Below, in pieces: positions 33,001 through 40,649 of a DNA stretch of 64,000 nucleotides. Source of the DNA: Burkholderiales bacterium. GTDB taxonomy: Bacteria; Pseudomonadota; Gammaproteobacteria; Burkholderiales; Burkholderiaceae_C. A model generated the notes under the pieces. It was not told the DNA's origin. It worked only from the letters and a program-made list of their open reading frames with translations, and searched no databases. The stretch is from assembly GCA_016223165.1 (NCBI GenBank), contig JACRPO010000003.1, positions 1 to 64,000 of the forward strand, in the 5' to 3' direction. The position numbers and the translations under genes are program-made. Position 1 is the stretch's first letter. Each line of letters opens with the position of its first letter.

Positions 33001-33659
33001 GCCACCGCCACCAGCCGGTAGCCGAGCCCGCGCACGGTCTCGATGGCCTCGGCCGGCAGCTTGCGCCGCAGGCGCCCGACGAAGACCTCGATGGTGTTGG
33101 AGTCGCGGTCGTGGTCCTGCGCGTACAGGTGCTCGGTGAGCTCGCTGCGCGAGACGACGGCGCCGGGCCGGTGCATCAGGTAGGCGAGCAGGCGGAATTC
33201 GTGCGCCGTCAGCGCCACCGGCTGGCCGCGCAGCGTGACGCGGCCGCTGCGCGTGTCCAGCGCCAGCGCACCGCACGAGAGCAGCGGCGACGCAAGTCCC
33301 TGCGCGCGCCGGATGAGCGCGCGCAGGCGCGCCAGCAGCTCCTCGATGTGGAAAGGCTTGGCCAGGTAGTCGTCGCCGCCGGCGTCGATGCCGGCCACCT
33401 TCTCGTGCCAGCCGTCGCGCGCGGTGAGGATGAGCACCGGCAGCGTGCGCCCCGCGTCGCGCCAACGGCGCAGCACGCTCAGCCCGTCCAGCACCGGCAG
33501 GCCGAGGTCCAGCACGACGGCGTCGAACGTCTCGGTCTCACCCAGGTGCAGCGCGTCGCGGCCGTTGTCGGCTTCGTCGACGACATAGCCGGCGCCGGTG
33601 AGCGCGGCGCGCAACGGCGCACGCAGCGCCGGTTCGTCCTCGACGAGCAGGATCCTCAT
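32997..33659 (-). CDS. OmpR-family response regulator (QseB-like)
   Basis: A 220-residue regulator. The receiver domain has LVEDEPAL, phospho-acceptor Asp in VVLDLGLPVLDG (about residue 51), Thr in LILTARD and Lys in YLAKPFHIEELLAR. The winged helix has VALTAHEFRLLAYLM and the wing ETVRGLGYRLVAVA. It is encoded directly upstream of its kinase with overlapping stop and start. Three GAAC half-sites 11 bp apart in the nearby divergent promoter region (34106-34131) are its most likely target. Confidence 0.94.
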   Translation of the reverse strand: MRILLVEDEPALRAPLRAALTGAGYVVDEADNGRDALHLGETETFDAVVLDLGLPVLDGLSVLRRWRDAGRTLPVLILTARDGWHEKVAGIDAGGDDYLAKPFHIEELLARLRALIRRAQGLASPLLSCGALALDTRSGRVTLRGQPVALTAHEFRLLAYLMHRPGAVVSRSELTEHLYAQDHDRDSNTIEVFVGRLRRKLPAEAIETVRGLGYRLVAVA

Positions 33660-33693
33660 GCGCGGGCGTGCCGCATGCCGCCGCCGCGGCGGC

Positions 33694-34125
33694 TCATCGT
33701 CGTTCGTCCTTGGGGCGATCGCCGCGCGGCGTCTCGCGCGGGGTCTCGCGCGCGCCCTCGCGACCGCCGTCGGGCTTGAGCTTCAGCACCTGCGCCGTGG
33801 CGGCGTCGAGCTCGAGCTTCAGCAGCCGGCCGTCGGCCTGCAGCAGCTTCACTTCGTAGATCCAGCGGCCGCGCTTGCGGTCGTGCTCGAGTTCGAGCTC
33901 GAGCACCTGGCCCGGGTGCGTGCGCTGCAGCCGCTCGAGCAAGGTCGCCAGCGGCATCACCTCGCCGGCCTGCACGGCCACGCGTGCGCGCTCGTGGTCC
34001 CCGTCGCGGCCGGCCAGAGCCGGTGGCGCGACGAAGACGGCCAGTGCCGACGCGAACACCAGGGCCAACTCGGAGGAAGGGCGATCGAACACGCGGCGAT
34101 TGTCCGAACCGGGGATGAACGCCAC
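33694..34125 (-). CDS. PepSY-domain periplasmic protein
   Basis: 143 residues from the ATG at 34125, or 132 from a GTG at 34092 that would start nearer the signal peptide (LALVFASALAVFVAPPALA). The mature part is one PepSY domain: VMPLATLLERLQRTHPGQVLELELEHDR then WIYEVKLLQADGRLLKLELDAATAQVLKL, followed by an Arg/Glu/Pro-rich tail. Small PepSY proteins often accompany QseBC/PmrAB-type systems and act in the periplasm, possibly as modulators. It lies 34 bp upstream of the regulator gene and is divergent from shp. Confidence 0.85.
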   Translation of the reverse strand: MAFIPGSDNRRVFDRPSSELALVFASALAVFVAPPALAGRDGDHERARVAVQAGEVMPLATLLERLQRTHPGQVLELELEHDRKRGRWIYEVKLLQADGRLLKLELDAATAQVLKLKPDGGREGARETPRETPRGDRPKDERR

Positions 34126-34143
34126 CTGAACGCCGCCTTCAGG
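34106..34143. promoter_or_regulatory. Candidate response-regulator binding site between pepSY and shp
   Basis: GAAC occurs at 34106, 34117 and 34128, an 11-bp spacing typical of tandem OmpR-family half-sites. CCTGAA and TTCAGG (34125-34130 and 34138-34143) also form an inverted repeat across the third half-site. The location, between the divergent regulator operon and shp operon, supports control of both. Confidence 0.5.
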
Positions 34144-34216
34144 CGCGGTTCACGGGTGCCTTCCAAGAATGCTTCCGTCGCGTCGCTCGACGGCGCCCTT
34201 CGAGAAGGACCTCCAG

Positions 34217-34654
34217 ATGCTCCCTCCCTTGCTTCAACACACGGCGATGCGCACCGGCTCGCGCGCAGCCGGCATCGTGCTGCTCGCCGTCGCCGGCGCG
34301 GCCCCTCCCGCCCTCGCCGCCGATACGACACCGGCGCAGCAGCTCGAGCGCTTCGCCAGGCTCGCCGGCGCGGCCGGCCAGGCCGAGCGCGGCCGCAGCT
34401 TCTTCACGAGCCGCCACGGCGGGGACTGGTCCTGCGCCTCGTGCCACGGCAATCCGCCGGTGGCGGCCGGCAAGCATGCCGGCACGGGCAAGACCCTCGA
34501 ACCGCTGGCACCGGCTGCGAACCCCCGCACCTTCACCGACACGGCACGCGTCGACAAGTGGCTGCGCCGCAACTGCAACGACGTGCTCAGGCGCGACTGC
34601 ACGCCGGCGGAGAAGGCCGACCTGCTGGCCTGGCTCACCAGCCTGCAACCCTGA
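34217..34654 (+). CDS. shp: SHP-type cytochrome c (DUF1924)
   Basis: A 145-residue exported monohaem cytochrome; the ATG at 34217 has GAAGGA upstream, and the signal ends PPALAAD. CASCHGNPP binds the haem, followed by the DUF1924 block KTLEPLAPAANPRTF, VDKWLRRNCNDVLRRDC (the two Cys may form a disulfide) and LLAWLTSL. SHP of Rhodobacter sphaeroides is a high-spin cytochrome with an unusual Asn haem ligand that is displaced when it binds oxygen or other small ligands. The Asn in RNCNDVLRRDC is the likely equivalent. It is followed by diheme cytochrome c and cytochrome b genes, the same set known in Rhodobacter. Confidence 0.9.
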   Translation: MLPPLLQHTAMRTGSRAAGIVLLAVAGAAPPALAADTTPAQQLERFARLAGAAGQAERGRSFFTSRHGGDWSCASCHGNPPVAAGKHAGTGKTLEPLAPAANPRTFTDTARVDKWLRRNCNDVLRRDCTPAEKADLLAWLTSLQP

Positions 34655-34668
34655 ACGGAGACTTCGCG

Positions 34669-35199
34669 ATGAACCTTCGACCCTCTTCGCGCGCGGCCGC
34701 CACGACGTTGGCCGCGCTCGCCGCACTCGCCGCGCTCATGTCCACCCCCGCCGGTGCCGGCGAGCGCACCGGCTTGCCCGCCGACGTCCCCGCGGCCTAT
34801 GCGCAGGAATGTGCTTCCTGCCACATCGCCTATCCACCGGGTCTGCTGCCGCGCGAGTCGTGGCGGCGCGTGATGTCGAGCCTCGGCCGGCACTACGGCA
34901 CCGATGCGTCGCTCGATGGCGCCTTGCAGCGGCAGATCGAGGCCTGGCTGGTGGCCCATGCCGGCACCTCGCGCAAGGTGGTGCGCGAAGCACCGCCCGA
35001 AGACCGCATCACTCGCTCGGCCTGGTTCGAGCGCGAGCACCGCGCCGTGAATGCCCAGACCTGGCGGCTGCCGAGCGTGAAGAGCGCGGCCAACTGCGGC
35101 GCCTGCCACCCCGGCGCCGACCAGAGCGACTTCGACGACGACCGCCTGCGCCTTCCCGAAGGCCTGAGCGGCGCCGAGCGCCGTCGCTGGCGCGATTGA
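34669..35199 (+). CDS. Diheme cytochrome c (DHC family)
   Basis: A 176-residue exported protein; the ATG at 34669 follows the shp stop by 14 bp. The signal ends STPAGAGE. Haem sites are CASCHI (near residue 50) and CGACHP (near residue 146). Between them SWRRVMSSLGRHYGTDASLD and ITRSAWFEREHR are conserved DHC features. In the Rhodobacter system DHC passes electrons to SHP. The short polar C-terminus has no anchor, so it should be a soluble periplasmic carrier. Confidence 0.9.
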   Translation: MNLRPSSRAAATTLAALAALAALMSTPAGAGERTGLPADVPAAYAQECASCHIAYPPGLLPRESWRRVMSSLGRHYGTDASLDGALQRQIEAWLVAHAGTSRKVVREAPPEDRITRSAWFEREHRAVNAQTWRLPSVKSAANCGACHPGADQSDFDDDRLRLPEGLSGAERRRWRD

Positions 35200-35213
35200 A
35201 CGAGGAGCCTGCC

Positions 35214-36152
35214 ATGAACCCTGCCTCCACGTTCCAGGGGCCCGATCGGGCCAAGGGCGTCGCTGCGGCCGCTTCCGCCGGTTCGACCGGCATCGCCGGC
35301 GTGGCCGGCATGGCCGGCAGCCTCGGCACACGCCGCGTCGTCGACGCGCCGACCCGCATGTTCCACGCCCTCTTTGCACTGAGCTTCCTCGGCGCCTACC
35401 TCAGCGCCGAGAGCGAGCATTGGCGCGCCCTGCACATCACGCTGGGCTACACGATGTCCGGGCTGCTCGCCTTGCGCGTGCTGTACGGGCTGCTCGGGCC
35501 GCGCCACGCGCGCCTGCGCCTGATGTGGCGCAAGCTCGGCGGCATGCCGGCCTGGCTGCGTGCACTCGGCACGGGTCTGCGCCAGGGCAGGCTCGCCTCC
35601 GTGCCCTGGCGCCAGGGCCAGAACCTGCTGATGGCGCTGGCCGTGGCCTCGCTGCTGGCCCTGGCGCTGCCGCTGACCTTGAGCGGCTACGCCAGCTACG
35701 CCGAGTGGGGCGACGCGCTCGGCGGCCCGTTGCGCGGCGACTTCCTCGAGGACCTGCACGAGTTCTTCGGCGAGCTCATGCTCGGCGCGGTGCTCGTGCA
35801 CCTGGCGCTGCTCGTCGGCCTGAGCCTCGTGCGTCGCCGCAACCAGGCGCTGCCGATGCTGAGCGGCCGTGTCGAAGGCAACGGGCCCGACCTCGTGCCG
35901 CACAACCGCCGCTGGATGGCTGCGTTGCTGCTCGGCGCCGTGCTCGCGTTCGGCGCGTGGCAGTGGCGGCCGCTTGCGCAAGGCCTGCTGCCGGGCGAGC
36001 CGGGCCCGGTCGGCAAGATGGAACGGACAGGCCAGACGGGCCAAGGCCGAGCGGGCGAGGCCATTGGCAGCGGCGGCGAGAAGGAAGGCCGCTCGCGCCA
36101 CCGCCCTGGTGCGGATCGTCACAGCGACTTACGTTCTCGCCGGCCCGCTTAA
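35214..36152 (+). CDS. Cytochrome b561-type membrane protein (shp operon)
   Basis: 312 residues, ATG at 35214 with GAGGAG upstream. Four helices carry the usual His: PTRMFHALFALSFLGAYL, WRALHITLGYTMSGLLALRVLYG, LLMALAVASLLALALPLTLSG and FFGELMLGAVLVHLALLVGLSLV; a fifth helix follows (WMAALLLGAVLAFGAW). It should take electrons from quinol and feed DHC and SHP. The N-terminus is preceded by a Gly/Ala tract (GIAGVAGMAG) encoded by 9-bp repeats at 35282-35326, and the C-terminal about 55 residues are polar, low complexity and unlike the family. The stop codon TAA is part of the palindrome at 36148-36164. Confidence 0.88.
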   Translation: MNPASTFQGPDRAKGVAAAASAGSTGIAGVAGMAGSLGTRRVVDAPTRMFHALFALSFLGAYLSAESEHWRALHITLGYTMSGLLALRVLYGLLGPRHARLRLMWRKLGGMPAWLRALGTGLRQGRLASVPWRQGQNLLMALAVASLLALALPLTLSGYASYAEWGDALGGPLRGDFLEDLHEFFGELMLGAVLVHLALLVGLSLVRRRNQALPMLSGRVEGNGPDLVPHNRRWMAALLLGAVLAFGAWQWRPLAQGLLPGEPGPVGKMERTGQTGQGRAGEAIGSGGEKEGRSRHRPGADRHSDLRSRRPA

Positions 36153-36164
36153 TCAGCGATTAAG
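36148..36164. promoter_or_regulatory. Operator-like palindrome upstream of the hemolysin/AMP-ligase cluster
   Basis: CTTAATC-AGC-GATTAAG is a perfect 7-bp inverted repeat in a short AT-rich island. It overlaps the stop of the cytochrome b gene and lies 62 bp before the next start at 36226, a fitting place for a dimeric regulator of the downstream cluster. Confidence 0.6.
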
Positions 36165-36225
36165 GCGCTCTGCCCAGCATGCCTTCCATGCGTCGCCAAC
36201 GGTTGGCGGCTGCTCGAGGAGTTGC

Positions 36226-36861
36226 ATGCTGGCCTGTCTTCCTTCTTCTGCGCCACCCGGGCGTTCGACCCGGGACGACGACGCCGCGCCGGCGGCGCTG
36301 CGCGTGCATGCGCGCGGTGCATCGGACCGTGCCGAGGTCGAGGTTTTCATCCGCGCCGTCTACCGCGAGCGCTTCGGCGCCGATGTGCGGCACTTCGCAC
36401 CGGTGCTCGTCAGCCTGCGCGATGGCGAGAGCCAGCTGATCGCCGCGGCCGGCTACCGCGCCGGCGGCGACGAGCCGCTCTTCCTCGAGCGCTACCTCGA
36501 ACAACCGGTGCACACCCGGCTGAGCGAGAGCGGCCCGCACCCGGTGCCCCGCCATCGGCTGGTGGAGGTGGGCCACCTGGCCGCCGCGCGCGCCGGCGCC
36601 GGGCGTGCCTTGATCGCGCTGCTCGGCGCGCATCTGGCCGCGCAGGGCTTCCAGTGGGTCGTGGGCACGCTGACGCAGGAACTGCGGCACCTGTTCCTGC
36701 GCCTGGGCATCGCACCGGTCGCCCTCGGCATCGCCGACCCGGCCCAACTCGGCGACGAGGCCGCCAGCTGGGGCACCTACTACGACCACCGCCCGGTGGT
36801 GCTGGCCGGCAATCTGGAGCTGGCCCTGCACGCCCTCGCCCGCCGCCGGAGCGCGGCGTGA
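36226..36861 (+). CDS. Thermostable hemolysin family protein (GNAT-like fold)
   Basis: 211 residues from the ATG at 36226 (GAGGAG upstream). It matches the T_hemolysin family: AEVEVFIRAVYRERFGADVRHFAPVLVSLRDGESQLIAAAGYR at the N-terminus, FLERYLEQPV, VEVGHLAAARAGAGRALIALLGAHLAAQGFQWVVGTLTQELRHLFLRLGI and SWGTYYDHRPVVLAG. It has no signal peptide, so despite the family name it need not be a secreted toxin. The arrangement of strands and the AGAGRAL helix resemble GNAT acyltransferases and autoinducer synthases (inference). The next gene, an acyl-activating ligase, starts inside its stop codon (GTGA), which favours a joint enzymatic pathway. Confidence 0.82.
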   Translation: MLACLPSSAPPGRSTRDDDAAPAALRVHARGASDRAEVEVFIRAVYRERFGADVRHFAPVLVSLRDGESQLIAAAGYRAGGDEPLFLERYLEQPVHTRLSESGPHPVPRHRLVEVGHLAAARAGAGRALIALLGAHLAAQGFQWVVGTLTQELRHLFLRLGIAPVALGIADPAQLGDEAASWGTYYDHRPVVLAGNLELALHALARRRSAA

Positions 36862-39065
36862 CGGTGGCCCTGTACGACGGCCAGCGCGACTGGTCGGGCA
36901 CCGAGCTCGAGCAGGCGACGCACGCCACCGCAGGTGATCTCGCGCGCGCCGGCACGCGCGTGCTCGCCACGCTGATGGACAACGCCGCCGCCTTCGTCGT
37001 GCTCGACGAGGCGGCGCGCCGCATCGGCGCCGTGCACGTGCCGCTGGCGCCTTTCTTCACGCCGGCGCAGACGCTGCACGCGGTGCAGGCCGCGGGCGTC
37101 GACACGCTGCTCGTGGACGCGCCCTTCGCGGCGCACCGACCCGAGCTCGCCTGGTCGCGCGGCGAGGTTGCCGGGCGCGCGTTGATGCGCGCGCGGCTGG
37201 CCCCACGGCCCGTGCCCCTGCCCGAGGGCACCGAGAAGATCACCTTCACGTCGGGCAGCACGGGCACGCCCAAGGGCGTGTGCCTGGGCGGCGCGGCCAT
37301 GCAGCGCGTCGCCGATGGATTGGTCGAAGCGCTCGCGCCGCTCGGCATCGAGCGCCACCTCAACGCCCTGCCGTTTGCGGTGCTGCTGGAGAACATCGCC
37401 GGCGTCATGGCACCGCGCCAGCGCGGGGCGACGCTGGTCACGCTGCCGCTGGCGCAGGTGGGCCTCGTCGGTTCATCGCAGTTCGACGCGGCGCGCTTCG
37501 ACGCCGCCGTGCGCGCGCACGCGCCGCACAGCCTCATCCTGCTGCCGCAGATGCTGCGCGCGTGGTGCGCCCATCTCGCGCACAGCGGGCAGCGGGCACC
37601 GGCTGCGCTGAAGCTGGTGGCCGTCGGCGGCGCCGCGGTCGGCGCGAGGCTCATCGCCGCCGCGCAGCATCTCGGCATCCCCGCCTGCGAGGGCTACGGG
37701 CTCTCGGAAGGCGCCTCGGTGCAGACCTTGAACCTGCCCGGCGCCGAGCGCCCCGGCAGCGCCGGCCGCCTGCTGCCGCATGCGCGGCTGCGCGTGGCCG
37801 CCGACGGCGAGCTCGAGATCGGCGGCGCTCTCTTCAGCGGCTACCTGGGTGATGAAGGCGCGCCCGCGCCGGCCGACTGGTGGCCCACCGGCGACCTCGG
37901 CCAATTCGATGCCGACGGCTTCGTGCACGTGCGCGGTCGCAAGAAGAACCTGCTCATCACGGCCTTTGGCCGCAACGTCTCGCCCGAGTGGGTCGAGACC
38001 GAGTTGCGCAGCCAGCCGGCAGTGCTGCAGGCGGTTGTGTTCGGCGAAGGCTGCCCGGCGCTCGCGGCCGTGCTCTGGCCCACCGGCGCTGCCGTCGACG
38101 ATGCCGCGCTGCAGGCCGCCGTCGACAGCGCCAACGCCGCCCTGCCCGACTACGCGCGCGTGCAGCGCTGGGCCCGTGCGCGCGCCGCCTTCGACGCCGC
38201 CAGCGGGCTGGCCACGGCCAACGGGCGCCCACAGCGTGCCGCGATCGCGCGCCTGCACGCCGATGCCGTCGCGCCCGTCTCGGCTCTCTCGCCCCTCTCG
38301 CCCCTCTCTCCGATCTCCGACTCACTCACCGAAAGCCCTCACCCCATGACCTTCCACACCCGATTGCTGAACGAGACCGAGGCCGAACGCCGGCAGCTGC
38401 TGGCCACGCCGATCATCCAGGGCGCGCTCGCCGGCCGCGTCTCGCGGCCGAGCTACATCGCTTTCCTGCGCGAGGCCTACCACCACGTGCGCCACACCGT
38501 GCCGCTGCTGCAGGCGGCGCAGGCGGCACTGCCCGCGCACCACGCCTGGCTGCGCGCGCCGCTGGACGAATACATCGAAGAGGAAAGCGGCCACGACGAG
38601 TGGATCCTCGACGACATCGCCGCCTGCGCCGGCGACGCGGAAGCGGTGCGCCACGGCCGCGCCGGCCATGCCACCGAGGTGATGATCGCCTACGCCTACG
38701 ACACCATCGCGCGCGGCAACCCGCTCGGCTTCTTCGGCATGGTGCACGTGCTCGAAGGCACCAGCGTCTCGCTGGCGCTGCTGGCCGCCGACGCGATCCA
38801 GAAGCCGCTCGCCCTGCCCGACCGCGCCTTCACCTACCTGCGCTCGCACGGCACGCTCGACATCGAACACACGGCGCACTTCGCGCGCCTGATGGACCGG
38901 GTACACGACCCAGCCGACCAGCAAGCCATCGTGCATGCGGCGAAGGCCTTCTTCCGCCTGTACCGCGAGGTCTTCCTCGGGCTGCCGCTGCCCGAGACGA
39001 CGGCCGCCCACGTCGCCCACGTCGCCCAGGCCGGCCACGCCAGCCCCGCCGAGGTGGCGGCATGA
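36858..39065 (+). CDS. Fusion: AMP-dependent ligase + haem-oxygenase-like diiron enzyme (TenA/PqqC-like)
   Basis: One open frame of 735 residues starting at the GTG at 36858. Residues 1-480 form an ANL ligase: ITFTSGSTGTPKGV (ATP loop), YGLSEGASV, PTGDLGQFDADGFVHVRGRKKNLLI; the usual catalytic Lys motif NGK reads NGRPQR. Residues from 497 on (MTFHTRLLNETEAERRQLL, nt 38346) form an iron-containing redox enzyme of the haem-oxygenase-like diiron type, with possible ligands in FLREAYHH, YIEEESGHDEW, VLEGTS and DIEHTAHF. The two are joined by a linker of LSP triplets from 9-bp repeats (38287-38313). No stop separates them, so a fusion is likely. Internal initiation at 38346 is possible, but the upstream Shine-Dalgarno match there is weak. 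Confidence 0.85.
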   Translation: MTVALYDGQRDWSGTELEQATHATAGDLARAGTRVLATLMDNAAAFVVLDEAARRIGAVHVPLAPFFTPAQTLHAVQAAGVDTLLVDAPFAAHRPELAWSRGEVAGRALMRARLAPRPVPLPEGTEKITFTSGSTGTPKGVCLGGAAMQRVADGLVEALAPLGIERHLNALPFAVLLENIAGVMAPRQRGATLVTLPLAQVGLVGSSQFDAARFDAAVRAHAPHSLILLPQMLRAWCAHLAHSGQRAPAALKLVAVGGAAVGARLIAAAQHLGIPACEGYGLSEGASVQTLNLPGAERPGSAGRLLPHARLRVAADGELEIGGALFSGYLGDEGAPAPADWWPTGDLGQFDADGFVHVRGRKKNLLITAFGRNVSPEWVETELRSQPAVLQAVVFGEGCPALAAVLWPTGAAVDDAALQAAVDSANAALPDYARVQRWARARAAFDAASGLATANGRPQRAAIARLHADAVAPVSALSPLSPLSPISDSLTESPHPMTFHTRLLNETEAERRQLLATPIIQGALAGRVSRPSYIAFLREAYHHVRHTVPLLQAAQAALPAHHAWLRAPLDEYIEEESGHDEWILDDIAACAGDAEAVRHGRAGHATEVMIAYAYDTIARGNPLGFFGMVHVLEGTSVSLALLAADAIQKPLALPDRAFTYLRSHGTLDIEHTAHFARLMDRVHDPADQQAIVHAAKAFFRLYREVFLGLPLPETTAAHVAHVAQAGHASPAEVAA

Positions 39066-39841
39066 AAGGCACCGAGATGCGCGTCGTGCTGACGGGCGCC
39101 AGCGGCGGCATCGGCCAGGCCATGGCCGAGCGCCTCGCGGCGGCCGGCGCGGCCGTGCTGGGCGTCGGCCGTGGCGAGCAGCCGCCCGCGGCGGCCGCAC
39201 AGCCCGCACAGCCTGTGGGCGCCTGGGTGCAGGCCGATCTCGCGCAGGCCGAAGGCGTGGCCCGCGTCGCCGAAGCGGCCAGCGCCTGGCGCGCCAACGT
39301 CGTCGTGCACGCCGCCGGCTTGCCCGCCTTCGGCGCGATGGCGACGACGCCGACGGCACAGATGCAGGCCGTGCTGCAGACCAACCTGCTCGCGCCGATG
39401 GCGCTGACGCAGGCGCTGCTGCCGCACCTGCTGCGCCGGCCGCAGGCGCAGGTGGTCTTCGTGGGCTCGGCGCTCGGCCGCATCGGCGTGCCGGGCTTCA
39501 GCGTCTACGGCGCCAGCAAGGCCGGCCTGCACGGCTTCGCCGAGGCCTTGCGGCGCGAGCTCGCGGGCACGTCGGTACGCATCAAGACGCTCGGCCCGCG
39601 CAGCACGCGCACCGGCTTCAACGGCAGCGCCGTCGAGGCCTTCAACCTCGCCACCGGCACCGCGATGGACCGCCCCGAAGCGGTGGCCGAGGCGCTGCTG
39701 CGCCTGCTCGAGGGCGGCCAGGCCGAGCGCTTCCTCGGCTTCCCCGAGCGGCTCGCGGTGCGCCTGAACGGCGCCCTCGGTGCGTGGCTGGACAACGGCT
39801 TCAGCAAGCACCGCCGGCATCTGGAAGCGAACCCCTCTTGA
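39062..39841 (+). CDS. Short-chain dehydrogenase/reductase (hemolysin cluster)
   Basis: A 259-residue classical SDR: cofactor loop VVLTGASGGIGQAM, VVVHAAGLPAF (the NNAG equivalent), catalytic Ser in VFVGSALGRIG and YGASKAGLHGF (YxxxK). The ATG at 39062 overlaps the fusion stop (ATGA). The C-terminal about 30 residues (FPERLAVRLNGALGAWLDNGF) could sit on the membrane. It probably reduces or oxidises the product of the ligase and diiron domains, but the substrate is not evident. Confidence 0.9.
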   Translation: MKGTEMRVVLTGASGGIGQAMAERLAAAGAAVLGVGRGEQPPAAAAQPAQPVGAWVQADLAQAEGVARVAEAASAWRANVVVHAAGLPAFGAMATTPTAQMQAVLQTNLLAPMALTQALLPHLLRRPQAQVVFVGSALGRIGVPGFSVYGASKAGLHGFAEALRRELAGTSVRIKTLGPRSTRTGFNGSAVEAFNLATGTAMDRPEAVAEALLRLLEGGQAERFLGFPERLAVRLNGALGAWLDNGFSKHRRHLEANPS

Positions 39842-39896
39842 TCCGAAGTCTTGAACCGACCCCGAACCCGAAATCCTGAACCGAAAGGAACCCTGC

Positions 39897-40553
39897 ATGA
39901 AGACCCGAACCCGGACCCTGACCTCGCTTCTCGCCGGCGCCGTGCTCGCCTGCGCCGCGCCGCTCGCCGCCTGGGCCGCACCGGTGGACGATGCCGTCGC
40001 CGAGTTGCAGCGCGACTGGGAGGTGATCCGCTACCAGACACCGGCGGCCGAGCGCGCCAGGCTCTTCGAGGCCCTGGCGGCGCGAGCGCAAGCGGTGAGC
40101 GCCGCACACGCCGGCCAGGCGGCGCCGCTGGTGTGGGAAGGCATCATCGTCAGCTCGCTCGCCGGCGAGAAGGGCGGCCTCGGCGCACTCGGCCTCGTCA
40201 AGCGGGCCAAGGCGCTGTACGAGCAATCGCTGCAGATCGACGCCAAGGCGCTCGACGGCTCGGCCTACAACAGCCTCGGCGTGCTGTACTACAAGGTGCC
40301 GGGCTGGCCGATCGGCTTCGGCGACAAGGCCAAGGCGGGTGAACTGCTGCGGCAGGCGCTGGCGCTCAACCCGCAAGGCATCGACCCCAACTTCTTCTAC
40401 GGCGAGTACCTCGTCGAGACCGATCATCCCGAGCAGGCCGTGGCCTATCTCGACCGGGTGCTGAAGGCGCCGACGCGCCCGGGCCGCCAGGTCGCCGACA
40501 GCGGCCGCCGCGAAGAGGCACGCGCGCTGCTGGCGAAGATCAAGACCCCTTGA
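39897..40553 (+). CDS. Exported TPR-like helical protein (hemolysin cluster)
   Basis: A 218-residue protein with a signal peptide ending AAWAAPVDD. The mature protein is all helical, with two TPR-type units: AKALYEQSLQIDAKALDGSAYNSLGVLYY and AGELLRQALALNPQGIDPNFFYGEYLVETDHPEQAVAYLDRVL. It has no catalytic motif. It follows the SDR by 55 bp, a gap containing short direct repeats of CCGAACCCGAAATCCTGAACC type. A periplasmic scaffold or binding role for the cluster is inferred. I could not assign a family name. Confidence 0.8.
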   Translation: MKTRTRTLTSLLAGAVLACAAPLAAWAAPVDDAVAELQRDWEVIRYQTPAAERARLFEALAARAQAVSAAHAGQAAPLVWEGIIVSSLAGEKGGLGALGLVKRAKALYEQSLQIDAKALDGSAYNSLGVLYYKVPGWPIGFGDKAKAGELLRQALALNPQGIDPNFFYGEYLVETDHPEQAVAYLDRVLKAPTRPGRQVADSGRREEARALLAKIKTP

Positions 40554-40560
40554 GCGCGGT

Positions 40561-40590
40561 GCGCGCCGACTGAAGTCGTCGGCGGGCGCG
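40561..40590. terminator. Terminator-like hairpin between convergent TPR and prlC genes
   Basis: GCGCGCCGAC pairs with GTCGGCGGGCGCG across a short loop (one bulge). It lies 7 bp after the TPR stop and before the convergent peptidase stop. No T-tract is present, so its efficiency is doubtful. Confidence 0.45.
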
Positions 40591-40649
40591 AGGCTTGGCG
40601 CCGACGTCGTTGCGAGCTCCGCCGCTGCCAGGCCGACTCTAGGCCTACT

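Noticed and set aside
36226..36861. Secreted thermostable haemolysin toxin
   Set aside because: The family name fits but there is no signal peptide or pore-forming feature, and the coupling to a ligase gene argues for an enzyme; I kept the family name only.
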